From the NCBI GenBank assembly GCA_002342585.1, contig DDQG01000005.1, positions 1 to 59,559 on the forward strand: DNA of 59,559 nucleotides. Direction: 5' to 3'. Origin of the DNA: Prevotellaceae bacterium UBA2448 (GTDB lineage: Bacteria; Bacteroidota; Bacteroidia; Bacteroidales; Bacteroidaceae). Made by a program: the position numbers and the translations under genes. The notes beneath the pieces are model-generated. The model searched no databases, had not been told where the DNA came from, and saw nothing but the letters and a program-made list of their open reading frames with translations. Shown here piece by piece: positions 51,928 through 59,559 of the stretch (the first letter of the stretch is position 1; each line of letters starts with the position of its first letter).

Positions 51928-53301
51928 ATGGCAGGCAAGATAGAACAGAACGATACCATTTGCGCTTTGGCTACATCTACTGGTGGAGCCATTGCCGTAA
52001 TTCGTATTTCCGGAAAAGATTCTTTTGAGATAATGAACCGCATATTCTCAAAAGATATTCTTGATGCAAAGCCAAATACAATTCACTTTGGAAGAATATT
52101 TGCACCTTCCATTCCTGCTTCACAAATAGAAATAGTTGATGAAGTGCTGGTTAGTATCTTCCGTGCTCCGCATAGTTATACAGGAGAAGATTCCGTTGAG
52201 ATATCCTGTCACGGTTCTGAATATATTGTGAAACGCATCCTCGAACTGTTGATTCAGAATGGCTGCAGACAAGCAGAGCCAGGAGAATTTACGCAGCGCG
52301 CTTTTCTCAACGGAAAAATGGATCTATCACAGGCAGAAGCTGTTGCCGACCTTATTGCAGCTTCGAATAAAGCTACTCATAAGATTGCTCTGTCGCAACT
52401 GCGAGGTGATTTCTCGTCCGAACTGTCTCTCCTTCGCGAACAACTTCTGAAACTTACCTCTCTCCTTGAACTGGAACTAGATTTTTCCGACCATGAAGAC
52501 CTTGAGTTCGCTGACCGCACAGAACTCCTGCAACTTGCTCAGACGATAGATAATCGTATTGTACGACTTGCACAGTCGTTCGAAACAGGACAGGCTCTGA
52601 AGCACGGTATTCCTGTTGCCATTGTCGGTAAGACCAATGTCGGCAAGTCAACACTCCTGAACCGTCTGTTGAAGGATGACCGCGCAATTGTTTCCGATGT
52701 ACACGGAACTACTCGCGATACTGTTGAAGATACGATGCTCCTGAACGGCATCACCTTCCGTATAATTGACACAGCCGGCATTCGTCAGACAGACGATACC
52801 GTAGAACGTATAGGTATCGACCGCACATATCAGGCAATAGAAAAAGCAAAAATCATCCTTTGGGTAATAGATGAAAATCCAACTATAGCAGAAATAGACG
52901 ATATCCGTCATCGTGCAGAGGGAAAGGCACTTATTACCATATGGAACAAAGCTGACATCCATTCATATCCTCTTGATACCAAACTCGATGCCATTGTCAT
53001 TAGTGCAAAGAATAGCGAGAACATAGAAACTCTGGAACATGCCATCTATTCAGCTGCCAACATTCCAGAGTACAACGAAAACGATGTCATTGTTACTTCT
53101 GCTCGTCACTACGAAGCCCTTTCTCATGCACATCAGAATCTGCTTCGCGTTCTCGATGGTCTCCACTCATCTCTCAGCGGCGACCTCCTCGCAGAAGATC
53201 TCCGTCTCGTCCTCTCAGACCTTTCCGACATCACCGGAGGTGCCATCACCCCTCAGGAAACTTTAAACAATATCTTTAGTCACTTCTGCGTGGGAAAGTG
53301 A
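51928..53301 (+). CDS. mnmE: tRNA modification GTPase MnmE
   Basis: With MnmG it installs the cmnm5 group on wobble uridine of tRNAs. The 457-residue protein has the N-terminal tetrahydrofolate-binding domain (DTICALATSTGGAIAVIRISG), helical domain, an inserted G-domain (GKTNVGKSTLLNRLLKD, DTAGIRQTDD, NKAD), and the essential C-terminal CVGK motif. Third ribosome/tRNA GTPase in the window after Era and Der. Confidence 0.96.
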   Translation: MAGKIEQNDTICALATSTGGAIAVIRISGKDSFEIMNRIFSKDILDAKPNTIHFGRIFAPSIPASQIEIVDEVLVSIFRAPHSYTGEDSVEISCHGSEYIVKRILELLIQNGCRQAEPGEFTQRAFLNGKMDLSQAEAVADLIAASNKATHKIALSQLRGDFSSELSLLREQLLKLTSLLELELDFSDHEDLEFADRTELLQLAQTIDNRIVRLAQSFETGQALKHGIPVAIVGKTNVGKSTLLNRLLKDDRAIVSDVHGTTRDTVEDTMLLNGITFRIIDTAGIRQTDDTVERIGIDRTYQAIEKAKIILWVIDENPTIAEIDDIRHRAEGKALITIWNKADIHSYPLDTKLDAIVISAKNSENIETLEHAIYSAANIPEYNENDVIVTSARHYEALSHAHQNLLRVLDGLHSSLSGDLLAEDLRLVLSDLSDITGGAITPQETLNNIFSHFCVGK

Positions 53302-53433
53302 GATGTATAATGGTTGAAAAAAACTTTCGATTATATAGCAAAACTATAGAATACCCCAATTATTATAGAAATTTATCTCCATCTTCGCAATATTTGTGAA
53401 TTCTGACAGAAATAGCATGCAGAATGTACTCAG

Positions 53434-53460
53434 AAAGGTTATATTGCTATAACCTTTTTA
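53434..53460 (+). terminator. Terminator after mnmE
   Basis: AAAGGTTATA (53434-53443) and TATAACCTTT (53448-53457) enclose TTGC and run into TTTA. The rest of the 350-bp gap 53302-53652 is AT-rich and holds only this and the next promoter. Confidence 0.75.
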
Positions 53461-53621
53461 TCATTTTGAATTGTTATAATGAAACTTTTTTGTTGCAAAA
53501 TAATAAAAATATCATTACTTGATACGTTGATTTTGTATTCGGAACATCTTAATAAACATAAAAAAATACCATAAAAAGAACAAAATCCGTACAAAACTAC
53601 TACAGTTAAAAATATTTGTAG

Positions 53622-53630
53622 TATCTTTGT
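53622..53630 (+). promoter_or_regulatory. Promoter -7 box of the AbiE-phosphoesterase operon
   Basis: TATCTTTGT lies 22 nt before the ATG at 53653; the leader should be about 15 nt. No TTTG at the expected -33 spacing, so the promoter may be weak or regulated. Confidence 0.6.
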
Positions 53631-53652
53631 ACCGATTTTCAAAGATAAGAAT

Positions 53653-54216
53653 ATGAAAGAACGGAATACATATCTTTCTTCCGCCTCTGTAAAAAAGCAA
53701 GGGAGAACAGCTTACTATAAGATGTTGGAGAGTGCCAAGCAAGGAGAGCTTATTCAGGTCCGTCGTGGTGTGTATGCCAATATAGACCAACTCAGTGGCA
53801 ACATGATTGACATCAATGCCATTGTACCTGATGGCATTCTATGCCTTTGGTCAGCATGGAGCATTCATCAACTTACGACCTCCATGCCACAGGCTTTTCA
53901 TATCGCCATCAAAAGAGGGCGAAAAGTCTCTATTCCTTCTTTTCCAAGAATTGAGGTTCATCATTATACGGAAGACCTTCTAAAAATTGGTGTAATTTCG
54001 ATGATAATTGATGGCTTCAATATTCGTCTCTACGATGTTGAACGATGTGTGTGCGATGCCGTTAAGTTTCGCAATAAAATTGGTATGGATGTCTGCTCCG
54101 AAATCATCAATAATTATCTTGAACGTCCAGACAGGAATCTAAGCAAGTTGATGGACTACGCCCGTAAACTGAGAGTGGGAAAGATTCTTGAACAATATCT
54201 GCAAGTTAAACTATGA
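53653..54216 (+). CDS. AbiEi-like antitoxin/transcriptional regulator
   Basis: A 187-residue protein with the layout of AbiEi antitoxins: an N-terminal winged helix-turn-helix that reads as a regulator (AKQGELIQVRRGVYAN) followed by an AbiEi C-terminal domain (VPDGILCLWSAWSIHQLTTSMPQ, LYDVERCVCDAVKFRNKIG). Related antitoxins repress their own promoter and neutralise the AbiEii toxin without stable binding (type IV). Its stop codon overlaps the next start as ATGA. AT-rich DNA, unlike its neighbours to the left, suggests acquisition. Confidence 0.8.
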   Translation: MKERNTYLSSASVKKQGRTAYYKMLESAKQGELIQVRRGVYANIDQLSGNMIDINAIVPDGILCLWSAWSIHQLTTSMPQAFHIAIKRGRKVSIPSFPRIEVHHYTEDLLKIGVISMIIDGFNIRLYDVERCVCDAVKFRNKIGMDVCSEIINNYLERPDRNLSKLMDYARKLRVGKILEQYLQVKL

Positions 54217-55088
54217 GTAATGAAGCTATAAAGAATTACGGAGAATCTATCCGCAGCAAACTGTTGAACATATCCAAAAAAGAAGATGTCTTCCATCAAA
54301 CCATACTGACTCGTTTCTTTCAAGAACGTCTGCTATACAGAATGTCACAGACAAGATACCGCGAAAACTTTTATCTGAAAGGTGGTGCTTTGATGTATGC
54401 ATACGAAAAGTTTGCAGCGCGCCCAACATTGGATATAGACTTCCTTGGAAAAAATATAAGTAATGAAGGAACTTCAATCGTTGCAGCATTCAAAGAGATT
54501 TGTTCCGTTCCATGCGATGAAGATGGGGTTATCTATGACATCGATAATATTACATCACAGAATATCACAGAGTTCAAGGATTATCATGGTATACGACTGA
54601 GCATACCAGTTAGAATGGACACAATTTCACAAGTATTGACGATGGACATCGGCTTTGGCGATGTTGTCACCCCAAGTCCAATAGACTTAGACTATCCGAC
54701 TCTGCTTGAAAGTTTGCCTGCTGTAAACATTCTGGCTTACTCGCTTGAAACTGTTATCGCAGAGAAATTCCATGCAGTGGTTGATCTGGCAGACCAAAGC
54801 AGCCGCATGAAAGACTATTACGACCTGTATCATCTGCTGTCAAAAGAAAAATATGACAGTGAGATACTACAAGAAGCTATTGTGCATACATTTGAGAACA
54901 GGCATACTTCATATGATGCTGACACTATGTTTTTCCGCGATGATTTTGCCAACAACCAACAAATGCAGGTTCGATGGCAAGCTTTTTTACGTAAGATAAC
55001 AAAGAAAGAGGAGATGTCATTCTCGGATGTTGTGACATACATACAAGATGCTTTACGCCCTTATTGGGAGATTCTGGCACATGAATAA
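54213..55088 (+). CDS. AbiEii-like nucleotidyltransferase toxin
   Basis: A 291-residue protein of the AbiEii/AbiGii family, DNA-polymerase-beta-like nucleotidyltransferases. The catalytic motifs are intact: FYLKGGALMYAYEKF for the GGxxL element and RPTLDIDFLG for the DxD pair. The family motif KDYYDLYHLL lies near residue 200. Some members (MenT) inactivate tRNA by adding nucleotides to the acceptor end; the target of this one is unknown. It overlaps both neighbours, so the three proteins are made together. Confidence 0.85.
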   Translation: MSNEAIKNYGESIRSKLLNISKKEDVFHQTILTRFFQERLLYRMSQTRYRENFYLKGGALMYAYEKFAARPTLDIDFLGKNISNEGTSIVAAFKEICSVPCDEDGVIYDIDNITSQNITEFKDYHGIRLSIPVRMDTISQVLTMDIGFGDVVTPSPIDLDYPTLLESLPAVNILAYSLETVIAEKFHAVVDLADQSSRMKDYYDLYHLLSKEKYDSEILQEAIVHTFENRHTSYDADTMFFRDDFANNQQMQVRWQAFLRKITKKEEMSFSDVVTYIQDALRPYWEILAHE

Positions 55089-55893
55089 GTACCATACATA
55101 CGATTTTCCAGACTGCAAATGCCTTGTTGTCTGCGGAGACATTCACGGTGACTTCAATCTCCTCGTGAATAAAGTTTGTGTGCAATATCAGATGAAAGAT
55201 ACTCTGGTCATTGTAGCAGGAGATTGTGGCTTTGGCTTTGAAAGAAAAGGGTACTATGAGAATATTGTCAAGCGCAATACCAAGCGAGTAAATGAATCCA
55301 ACAACTGGTTTCTTTTCATCCGTGGCAACCATGACAATCCAGCTTACTTTGACGGAAAGACATTCCGGCATAAAAGGTTTACTTGCATTCCCGACTACTC
55401 TGTAGTCAAAGCCAATGGTCACACCATACTCTGTGTGGGTGGAGCAATATCTGTTGACCGTCAGCCAAGAATAGATGCATGGGAACACAATCAAAGAAAG
55501 GCACATAGGTACAGCCATAACTCTTCTGACAATGAACTTCTTTCACCCAACTATTATTGGCAAGATGAAGCTCCAGTTTTCAACAATGACTTATTATCTG
55601 AGATAACCAACTTGCATAAGATAGATACAGTAGTGACGCATACTGCCCCATCTTTCTGTGAACTACAGAACAAAGATGGATTACTGCAATGGGCAATATA
55701 TGACAACAGTCTGTTAGATGATGTACAGAAGGAACGTGAGACAATGGATGCAATCTATACCAAATTGAGATCTGTGCCCGAGCCACTTACACATTGGTAT
55801 TACGGTCACTTTCATCAAAGCTGGCGTTCATCTATTGATGGAGTCCTATTCAAGATGTTAGACATCATGGAACTTGCAGAACTCACTCCTTGA
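55081..55893 (+). CDS. Calcineurin-like metallophosphoesterase, third gene of the AbiE operon
   Basis: A 270-residue cytosolic phosphoesterase with all five motifs of the fold: GDIHGD, VAGDCGFG, RGNHDN, THTAP and YGHFH. The ATG at 55081 overlaps the AbiEii stop by 8 bp, so it is translationally coupled. The frame opens earlier at 55048 but MNKYHTYDFPDCKCLVVCGDIHG is the natural start. Family members cleave nucleotides or nucleic-acid phosphoesters, so it may act on the product or substrate of the nucleotidyltransferase; that is inference. Confidence 0.85.
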   Translation: MNKYHTYDFPDCKCLVVCGDIHGDFNLLVNKVCVQYQMKDTLVIVAGDCGFGFERKGYYENIVKRNTKRVNESNNWFLFIRGNHDNPAYFDGKTFRHKRFTCIPDYSVVKANGHTILCVGGAISVDRQPRIDAWEHNQRKAHRYSHNSSDNELLSPNYYWQDEAPVFNNDLLSEITNLHKIDTVVTHTAPSFCELQNKDGLLQWAIYDNSLLDDVQKERETMDAIYTKLRSVPEPLTHWYYGHFHQSWRSSIDGVLFKMLDIMELAELTP

Positions 55894-55969
55894 CTAAAGA
55901 AAGGCTTACAACACCATCCTGTACAAAAAGACTATTATCAGACAGAAATGAGGTAGTTTTATTCGGTTA

Positions 55970-56015
55970 TATAAATTCGGCAACAAATAGCGTTTGTTGC
56001 CGAATTTATATTTTT
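55970..56015 (+). terminator. Strong terminator of the AbiE-phosphoesterase operon
   Basis: Eighteen-base perfect arms (55970-55987 and 55993-56010, AATTCGGCAACAAA core) around TAGCG, followed by five T residues. Confidence 0.92.
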
Positions 56016-56079
56016 AACCCGGTGTACTGCAGTTTAAAATCATCAGTGTTACAACAGTTTTTGCTGTACAAAAGAAAGA

Positions 56080-56111
56080 GAGTCCAAATTCCAGAAGCGG
56101 AAAAAGGACTC
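56080..56111 (-). terminator. Hairpin downstream of the HxlR remnant
   Basis: GAGTCC (56080-56085) pairs with GGACTC (56106-56111), with an inner TTCC/GGAA stem. The minus-strand side is followed by a pyrimidine-rich T-tract. Confidence 0.5.
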
Positions 56112-56142
56112 CTTTAATTCTAAATGATAAAAACCTCGTCCT

Positions 56143-56300
56143 TATAGATCACCCTCATTTCTAACAATATTCTCAAAGTTTTGAGTAGCCCATTCCATCA
56201 AACCTATGACATGGGGCATGAGACTTTTGCCCAATTCAGTGATGGAGTATTCAACCCGTGGAGGAACCTCTGGATAGACTTGACGAGCTACATGTGGAAG
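56143..56300 (-). pseudogene. Remnant of an HxlR-type regulator
   Basis: The minus strand encodes about 50 residues that match the C-terminal end of HxlR-family winged-helix regulators (RQVYPEVPPRVEYSITELGK, then SLMPHVIGLMEWATQNFENI) and ends with TAA at 56143-56145. The usual N-terminal DNA-binding half is missing; upstream the frame is closed by a stop near 56314. Instead, another frame starts at ATG 56374 and gives a 28-residue peptide (MEKVQETEFVPFDVWEEFNK...) ending at 56288. This looks like a deletion scar joining two gene ends. Confidence 0.7.
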
Positions 56301-56404
56301 TAGCTGAATGCGCTCTTATTGAATTCCTCCCATACGTCGAAGGGAACGAACTCTGTTTCTTGTACTTTTTCCATTGTGGTTATATATTATTTGAATATTA
56401 TTTT

Positions 56405-58597
56405 CTACGGCCTCACCTTGACCTTGAAACAGACTACGGGGTCGGTGGCATTCGGCATCGTGGCTTCTATTCGGAGGCCGTCGGCTTGTTTCTTGATTCT
56501 TACCTTCCTGCCGTCGGCCAGGCATGTAACGGCTTTCACCTTGCTGCTGTCCAAGCATTGGATAGTGAAGGGCTTGCCGTCCCAACGGAGAACGAAGGCG
56601 TAAATGAAGCCGTCCTTACAGGTGAGACGCATATTCCCTTCGATGGCAGTCTTATAGGGGCGTGTGCCATAGATGCCTTCCCCGTATGTCTGCAGCCATT
56701 CGCCGATCTTCAGCAATACCTGCTGCTGATCTTCGGGGATGGTGCCGTCGCTCTTGGGCGAAACATTCAGACAGAGGTTGCCACCGCAGGCTACGTTATC
56801 GACGAGATTGCGGATGATGCCATCGGCATTCTGCAGTTTCAGTCCTTCTATATAGCCGAACTTGTTGCCAATGGGATCGTCCACCTGCCAGTAGCGGCCG
56901 TATGGCTTGCGCGGTGCACGGCTCTCACGCTCGAAGTCAATGATGCTCCCTGCCAAATAGGCCTGACTCTTTGACTGGATGCTCACTTCCTTGTGCCATT
57001 GGTAGGCACTGTTGTAATAGTAACGTGCCAGGCGGAGCTTCCATGGGTCGAGTGAACGGTAGTTGATGCCGTTGTCGAAATAAAGGAGGTCGGGCTGGTA
57101 TTTATCAATAATCTCCATAGTGCGCAACTGCCACTCGTTCAAGAAAGCATCGCTCTGCGGATGGCGTCCTTCCTCAGCGGCTTCGTTGATGACGGCTTCT
57201 GTAGCACCTCCACGTACGGCTGCAGGCATAGCCTTCGGTCCCATGCCGCTTTGCTGGGTGGGATGCTGTGGAGGTCCGTAGAATTCTGCATACTCAGGCA
57301 GGAAAAGGTCGGTGGAGTCTTTGGGCAACTTGTCTGGATACATAAAGTCCCAGTTCTCGATGCGGTGGTTTGACACACCGAATTTCATTCCCTCGCCACG
57401 TACAGCCTCTGCCAGTTCGCCTATCACATCACGTTTCGGTCCCATCTGCTTGGCATTCCATCGAGTCAGACGACTGTCGTACATTGCAAAGCCGTCGTGG
57501 TGTTCGGCAGTAGGGATGACATAGCGCGCACCGGCTTTTCTGAACAGCTCGGCCCATGCCTTTGCGTCGAACTTCTCTGCCTTGAACAGAGGTATAAAAT
57601 CCTTGTAACCGAACTGGCTCTGCTTGCCCCACCGCTGCTGGTGGTCGCGGCTCATGGCATTGTACATGTGCTTAGGATACCACTCGCTACCTGATGCTGG
57701 TACTGAGTAGAGCCCCCAATGGATAAAGATGCCGAACTTAGCATCTTTGAACCACTCCGGCGTGCGATAGTTCTGTTCCAGAGATTTCCATGTAGCCTCA
57801 AATGGTCCTTCGGGCGACTGCTCCAGCTGCTGGCGGCTTACGGGGATGGTCACGCGGTTATCGCGCCCTGAAAGTAATAAGCCTGCTTCAGTGGCCTTGC
57901 AGATCCACAAGTCAGCCATCTGCTGATGTCCGGCTGCCGTGGGATGGATACCATCCCATATCCAGTAACGATTGTTAGGCTGACATCGTTGCAATTGGTT
58001 AAACAGGCTGTCGAAGGGAACACAGACGGCATGCTCGTCCTTGGCTATCTGTCGCACGATGGCCGAGAGCTTGTTTGTCATCTGCTGGCGTTCTGTCGAT
58101 GTAGCCGTCGAGACGAAAGGCGTACACAGTATCAGTTTTATGTCACCGTTTTGCGCCTTGCTGCTATTCAACAGCGCCCGATATCTGGTATCCCAATCGT
58201 GATAGTCAAATCCCTTGTCTGACGTATGATCCTTCATCCACTCGCCTACATCGTTCGTTCCAATCAGCACTGAAAGAATATCGGGCTGTATTGCCAATAC
58301 ATCTTTCTCCCAACGTGCCTCTAAATCACCTAATGTATTCCCTGATATACCACGATTTAGAAATTCCTGTCCTCCGTATGGCAGCAGGCTCTGGTAGTGG
58401 GCCGCACACAGCATCATATAGCTATGCCCATACACATGGTTCAGGTCACTGTGGTTCCTCTTCTCCGAAGGCAAAGCACTGCCTCCGCTGCGCCCCCATC
58501 CGCCGTCCGTCACTGAGTCGCCGATGTAAAGCACGCGCTGAGCGGAGAGCAAAAGACTGCAGGCGCACGCAATGAATATGCATAAAGTTCTTCTCAT
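56405..58597 (-). CDS. Exported fusion of SGNH esterase and GH29 alpha-L-fucosidase
   Basis: A 730-residue protein with a signal peptide (LCIFIACACSLLLSAQ). Residues 20-240 are an SGNH/GDSL hydrolase with block I GDSVTDGG, block II GISGNT, block III GTNDVGEW and block V DGIHPTAAGH, typical of carbohydrate acetyl-esterases. Residues about 265-730 are a GH29 fucosidase (TPEWFKDAKFGIFIHWGLYS, EWYPKHMY, HDGFAMYDS, and the probable nucleophile region LLYFDNGI). One protein could remove acetyl groups and fucose from the same glycan. Start at 58597 or 58621. Confidence 0.88.
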   Translation of the reverse strand: MRRTLCIFIACACSLLLSAQRVLYIGDSVTDGGWGRSGGSALPSEKRNHSDLNHVYGHSYMMLCAAHYQSLLPYGGQEFLNRGISGNTLGDLEARWEKDVLAIQPDILSVLIGTNDVGEWMKDHTSDKGFDYHDWDTRYRALLNSSKAQNGDIKLILCTPFVSTATSTERQQMTNKLSAIVRQIAKDEHAVCVPFDSLFNQLQRCQPNNRYWIWDGIHPTAAGHQQMADLWICKATEAGLLLSGRDNRVTIPVSRQQLEQSPEGPFEATWKSLEQNYRTPEWFKDAKFGIFIHWGLYSVPASGSEWYPKHMYNAMSRDHQQRWGKQSQFGYKDFIPLFKAEKFDAKAWAELFRKAGARYVIPTAEHHDGFAMYDSRLTRWNAKQMGPKRDVIGELAEAVRGEGMKFGVSNHRIENWDFMYPDKLPKDSTDLFLPEYAEFYGPPQHPTQQSGMGPKAMPAAVRGGATEAVINEAAEEGRHPQSDAFLNEWQLRTMEIIDKYQPDLLYFDNGINYRSLDPWKLRLARYYYNSAYQWHKEVSIQSKSQAYLAGSIIDFERESRAPRKPYGRYWQVDDPIGNKFGYIEGLKLQNADGIIRNLVDNVACGGNLCLNVSPKSDGTIPEDQQQVLLKIGEWLQTYGEGIYGTRPYKTAIEGNMRLTCKDGFIYAFVLRWDGKPFTIQCLDSSKVKAVTCLADGRKVRIKKQADGLRIEATMPNATDPVVCFKVKVRP

Positions 58598-58637
58598 TGA
58601 TTGATATGTTTTTCCCATCATTTATTAGTATTTCTGA

Positions 58638-59510
58638 TTACTCGATTAGTATTTTCTTTCCGTTCCGTATATATAGTCCTTGTACTGACGGACGTTCTGC
58701 ATAGCGACGACCTTGCAGGTCATAAATGCCTTCACGGAACAGGGAAGAGGTTTGAGGAGCCGACAGCGTATTGATGTTTGTATCCTCGTCTGAAAAGAAT
58801 GTTCCACAGATGACGCCGCGCCCGACTGTGGACATATACACACGACCATAGACGTTCATGTCGCCGCAGACAATCTGGGCATTGCCAGGACCGCCAAACT
58901 GATTCTGGTCGTCATTGATGCGCGTCCAGGTGATGCCTTGGTCATCGCTGCGATAGAGGCCAAGAGGCTGTGATGTGGTCTTGCGGTCCCAGATGTAGAG
59001 CGACGGATAGTCGTCGGCTATCTTTCCCCGTCCTGCGTCGATGCGCTGCAAGAGTTCCTTGAAGTATCGGTTGCCCCCTTGCTTCAGTCGCTCATCGTCC
59101 ATTGTAAATCCTTTTTGGATATATTCATGTAAACGCTGAGTAGCCCAGCGACGGAAGCGCACTGCAATAGGCGACTGTACACGATAACCAAGGGCTATGA
59201 TTACATCAAGATTGTAATGCAAAACCTGGTAGTTTTTGCCATCTGCGGCAGTTGTTCGGAATCTCCGAACAACTGCTTCTTGCTCCAATTCCTTGTCAGC
59301 AAAGATGTTTGTCAGATGTTCGCTGATATTTGACTTGCTCGATTGATATATCTCCACCAATTGTGCCTGCGTCAGCCAAACATCCTCATCAGCAAAGCGA
59401 GTATTCACACTCACCCTGCCTTCCTCATCCTTGTATAGTATCAATTTATTCTCTTTGTCCATATTTCGTATAACGTTTTTTCTTCCGTCCATTATTATCA
59501 CATCAGTCAT
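58638..59510 (-). CDS. Chimera: RhuM-type N-terminus fused to a GH74-like C-terminus
   Basis: Residues 1-157 match the start of RhuM-family proteins (VWLTQAQLVEIYQSSKSNIS, GYRVQSP, RFRRWATQRLHEYI, RYFKELLQRI), which normally continue for another 170 or so residues. From residue 158 the sequence instead reads as the end of a GH74-like beta-propeller enzyme (SLYIWDRK, LGLYRSDDQGITWTRINDDQ, YGRVYMSTVGRGVI), followed by a sorting-like tail (GIYDLQGRRY...GLYIRNGKKI). The joint is in frame near 59038. There is no signal peptide, so the propeller end would stay in the cytoplasm. Start could be 59510 or 59462. Probably a recombination product without its original function. Confidence 0.8.
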   Translation of the reverse strand: MTDVIIMDGRKNVIRNMDKENKLILYKDEEGRVSVNTRFADEDVWLTQAQLVEIYQSSKSNISEHLTNIFADKELEQEAVVRRFRTTAADGKNYQVLHYNLDVIIALGYRVQSPIAVRFRRWATQRLHEYIQKGFTMDDERLKQGGNRYFKELLQRIDAGRGKIADDYPSLYIWDRKTTSQPLGLYRSDDQGITWTRINDDQNQFGGPGNAQIVCGDMNVYGRVYMSTVGRGVICGTFFSDEDTNINTLSAPQTSSLFREGIYDLQGRRYAERPSVQGLYIRNGKKILIE

Positions 59511-59559
59511 CTTCAGCGGATCAAAGAACCGTCCCCTGATTCACACGATTTTTTCAGCA

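Noticed and set aside
56258..56974. 238-codon plus-strand frame opposite the fucosidase gene
   Set aside because: It overlaps a well-supported enzyme gene in antisense and shows no motif.

Overview
The window is chromosomal DNA from a Bacteroidales bacterium, most probably a Prevotella-like member of the Prevotellaceae. The reasoning rests on three things seen here: Bacteroidetes-type promoters (a -7 box close to TAnnTTTGC, often with a TTTG about 19-20 bases upstream) before many genes; typical Bacteroidales families (fimbrillin-like lipoproteins, OstA-like protein, DUF5683 protein, PorT-like barrel, type IX secretion C-terminal domains); and gene orders such as tig-clpP-clpX, guaB-PPIase-PPIase-ostA-mutL, parA-parB-DUF5683-relA and surE-lpxB. 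The genus is inference.

Layout. 1-2.7 kb: era, rubrerythrin (minus strand) and an orphan periplasmic sugar-binding lipoprotein. 2.7-6.8 kb: an accessory island of two paralogous surface lipoproteins with near-identical starts, a shared fimbrillin-like N-terminal domain and unrelated C-terminal modules, with a 43-residue peptide gene between them and a 4 x 42 bp tandem repeat after them. 6.9-11.5 kb: der, a small lipoprotein, an Na+-dependent NSS transporter and a von Willebrand A lipoprotein. 11.7-17.4 kb: trigger factor, ClpP, ClpX, RecQ. 17.6-25.7 kb: a six-gene operon of guaB, two parvulin-type isomerases, OstA-like protein, a small membrane protein and mutL (IMP dehydrogenase, outer-membrane biogenesis, mismatch repair). 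25.8-26.1 kb: tRNA-Pro(TGG) and tRNA-Val(TAC). 26.2-30.9 kb: parA, parB, DUF5683 protein, bifunctional (p)ppGpp enzyme. 30.9-37.0 kb: rsmA, a flippase-like membrane protein, pepD, a MerR regulator, a small unknown gene, lpxB and surE. 37.1-39.6 kb: tRNA-Gln(CTG), three phased palindromes and a GH35 beta-galactosidase. 39.6-40.0 kb: a probable structured RNA gene with its own promoter and terminator. 40-53.3 kb: PorT-like barrel, PBP1-like protein, a type B sorting-domain protein, uvrA, TrpB2-type enzyme, mutS2, a PD40-like protein, a nucleoside phosphorylase and mnmE. 53.3-59.6 kb: accessory DNA with a three-gene AbiEi-AbiEii-metallophosphoesterase operon, an HxlR regulator remnant, an SGNH-esterase/GH29-fucosidase fusion and a RhuM/GH74 chimera.

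The best candidate for an undescribed system is the compact AbiEi-AbiEii-phosphoesterase operon (53.6-56.0 kb): overlapping reading frames, one promoter, one strong terminator, and intact catalytic motifs in both enzymes. It suggests a nucleotidyltransferase toxin module with a dedicated hydrolase as third component. Other notable signals are the 39.7-39.9 kb structured RNA, the two-lipoprotein adhesin cassette, three palindromes centred exactly 21 bp apart, a symmetric divergent promoter between rsmA and the flippase gene, an in-frame 9-bp minisatellite in lpxB, and gene-fusion scars on both sides of the fucosidase gene.

All family calls were made by reading sequence motifs; no database search was run.
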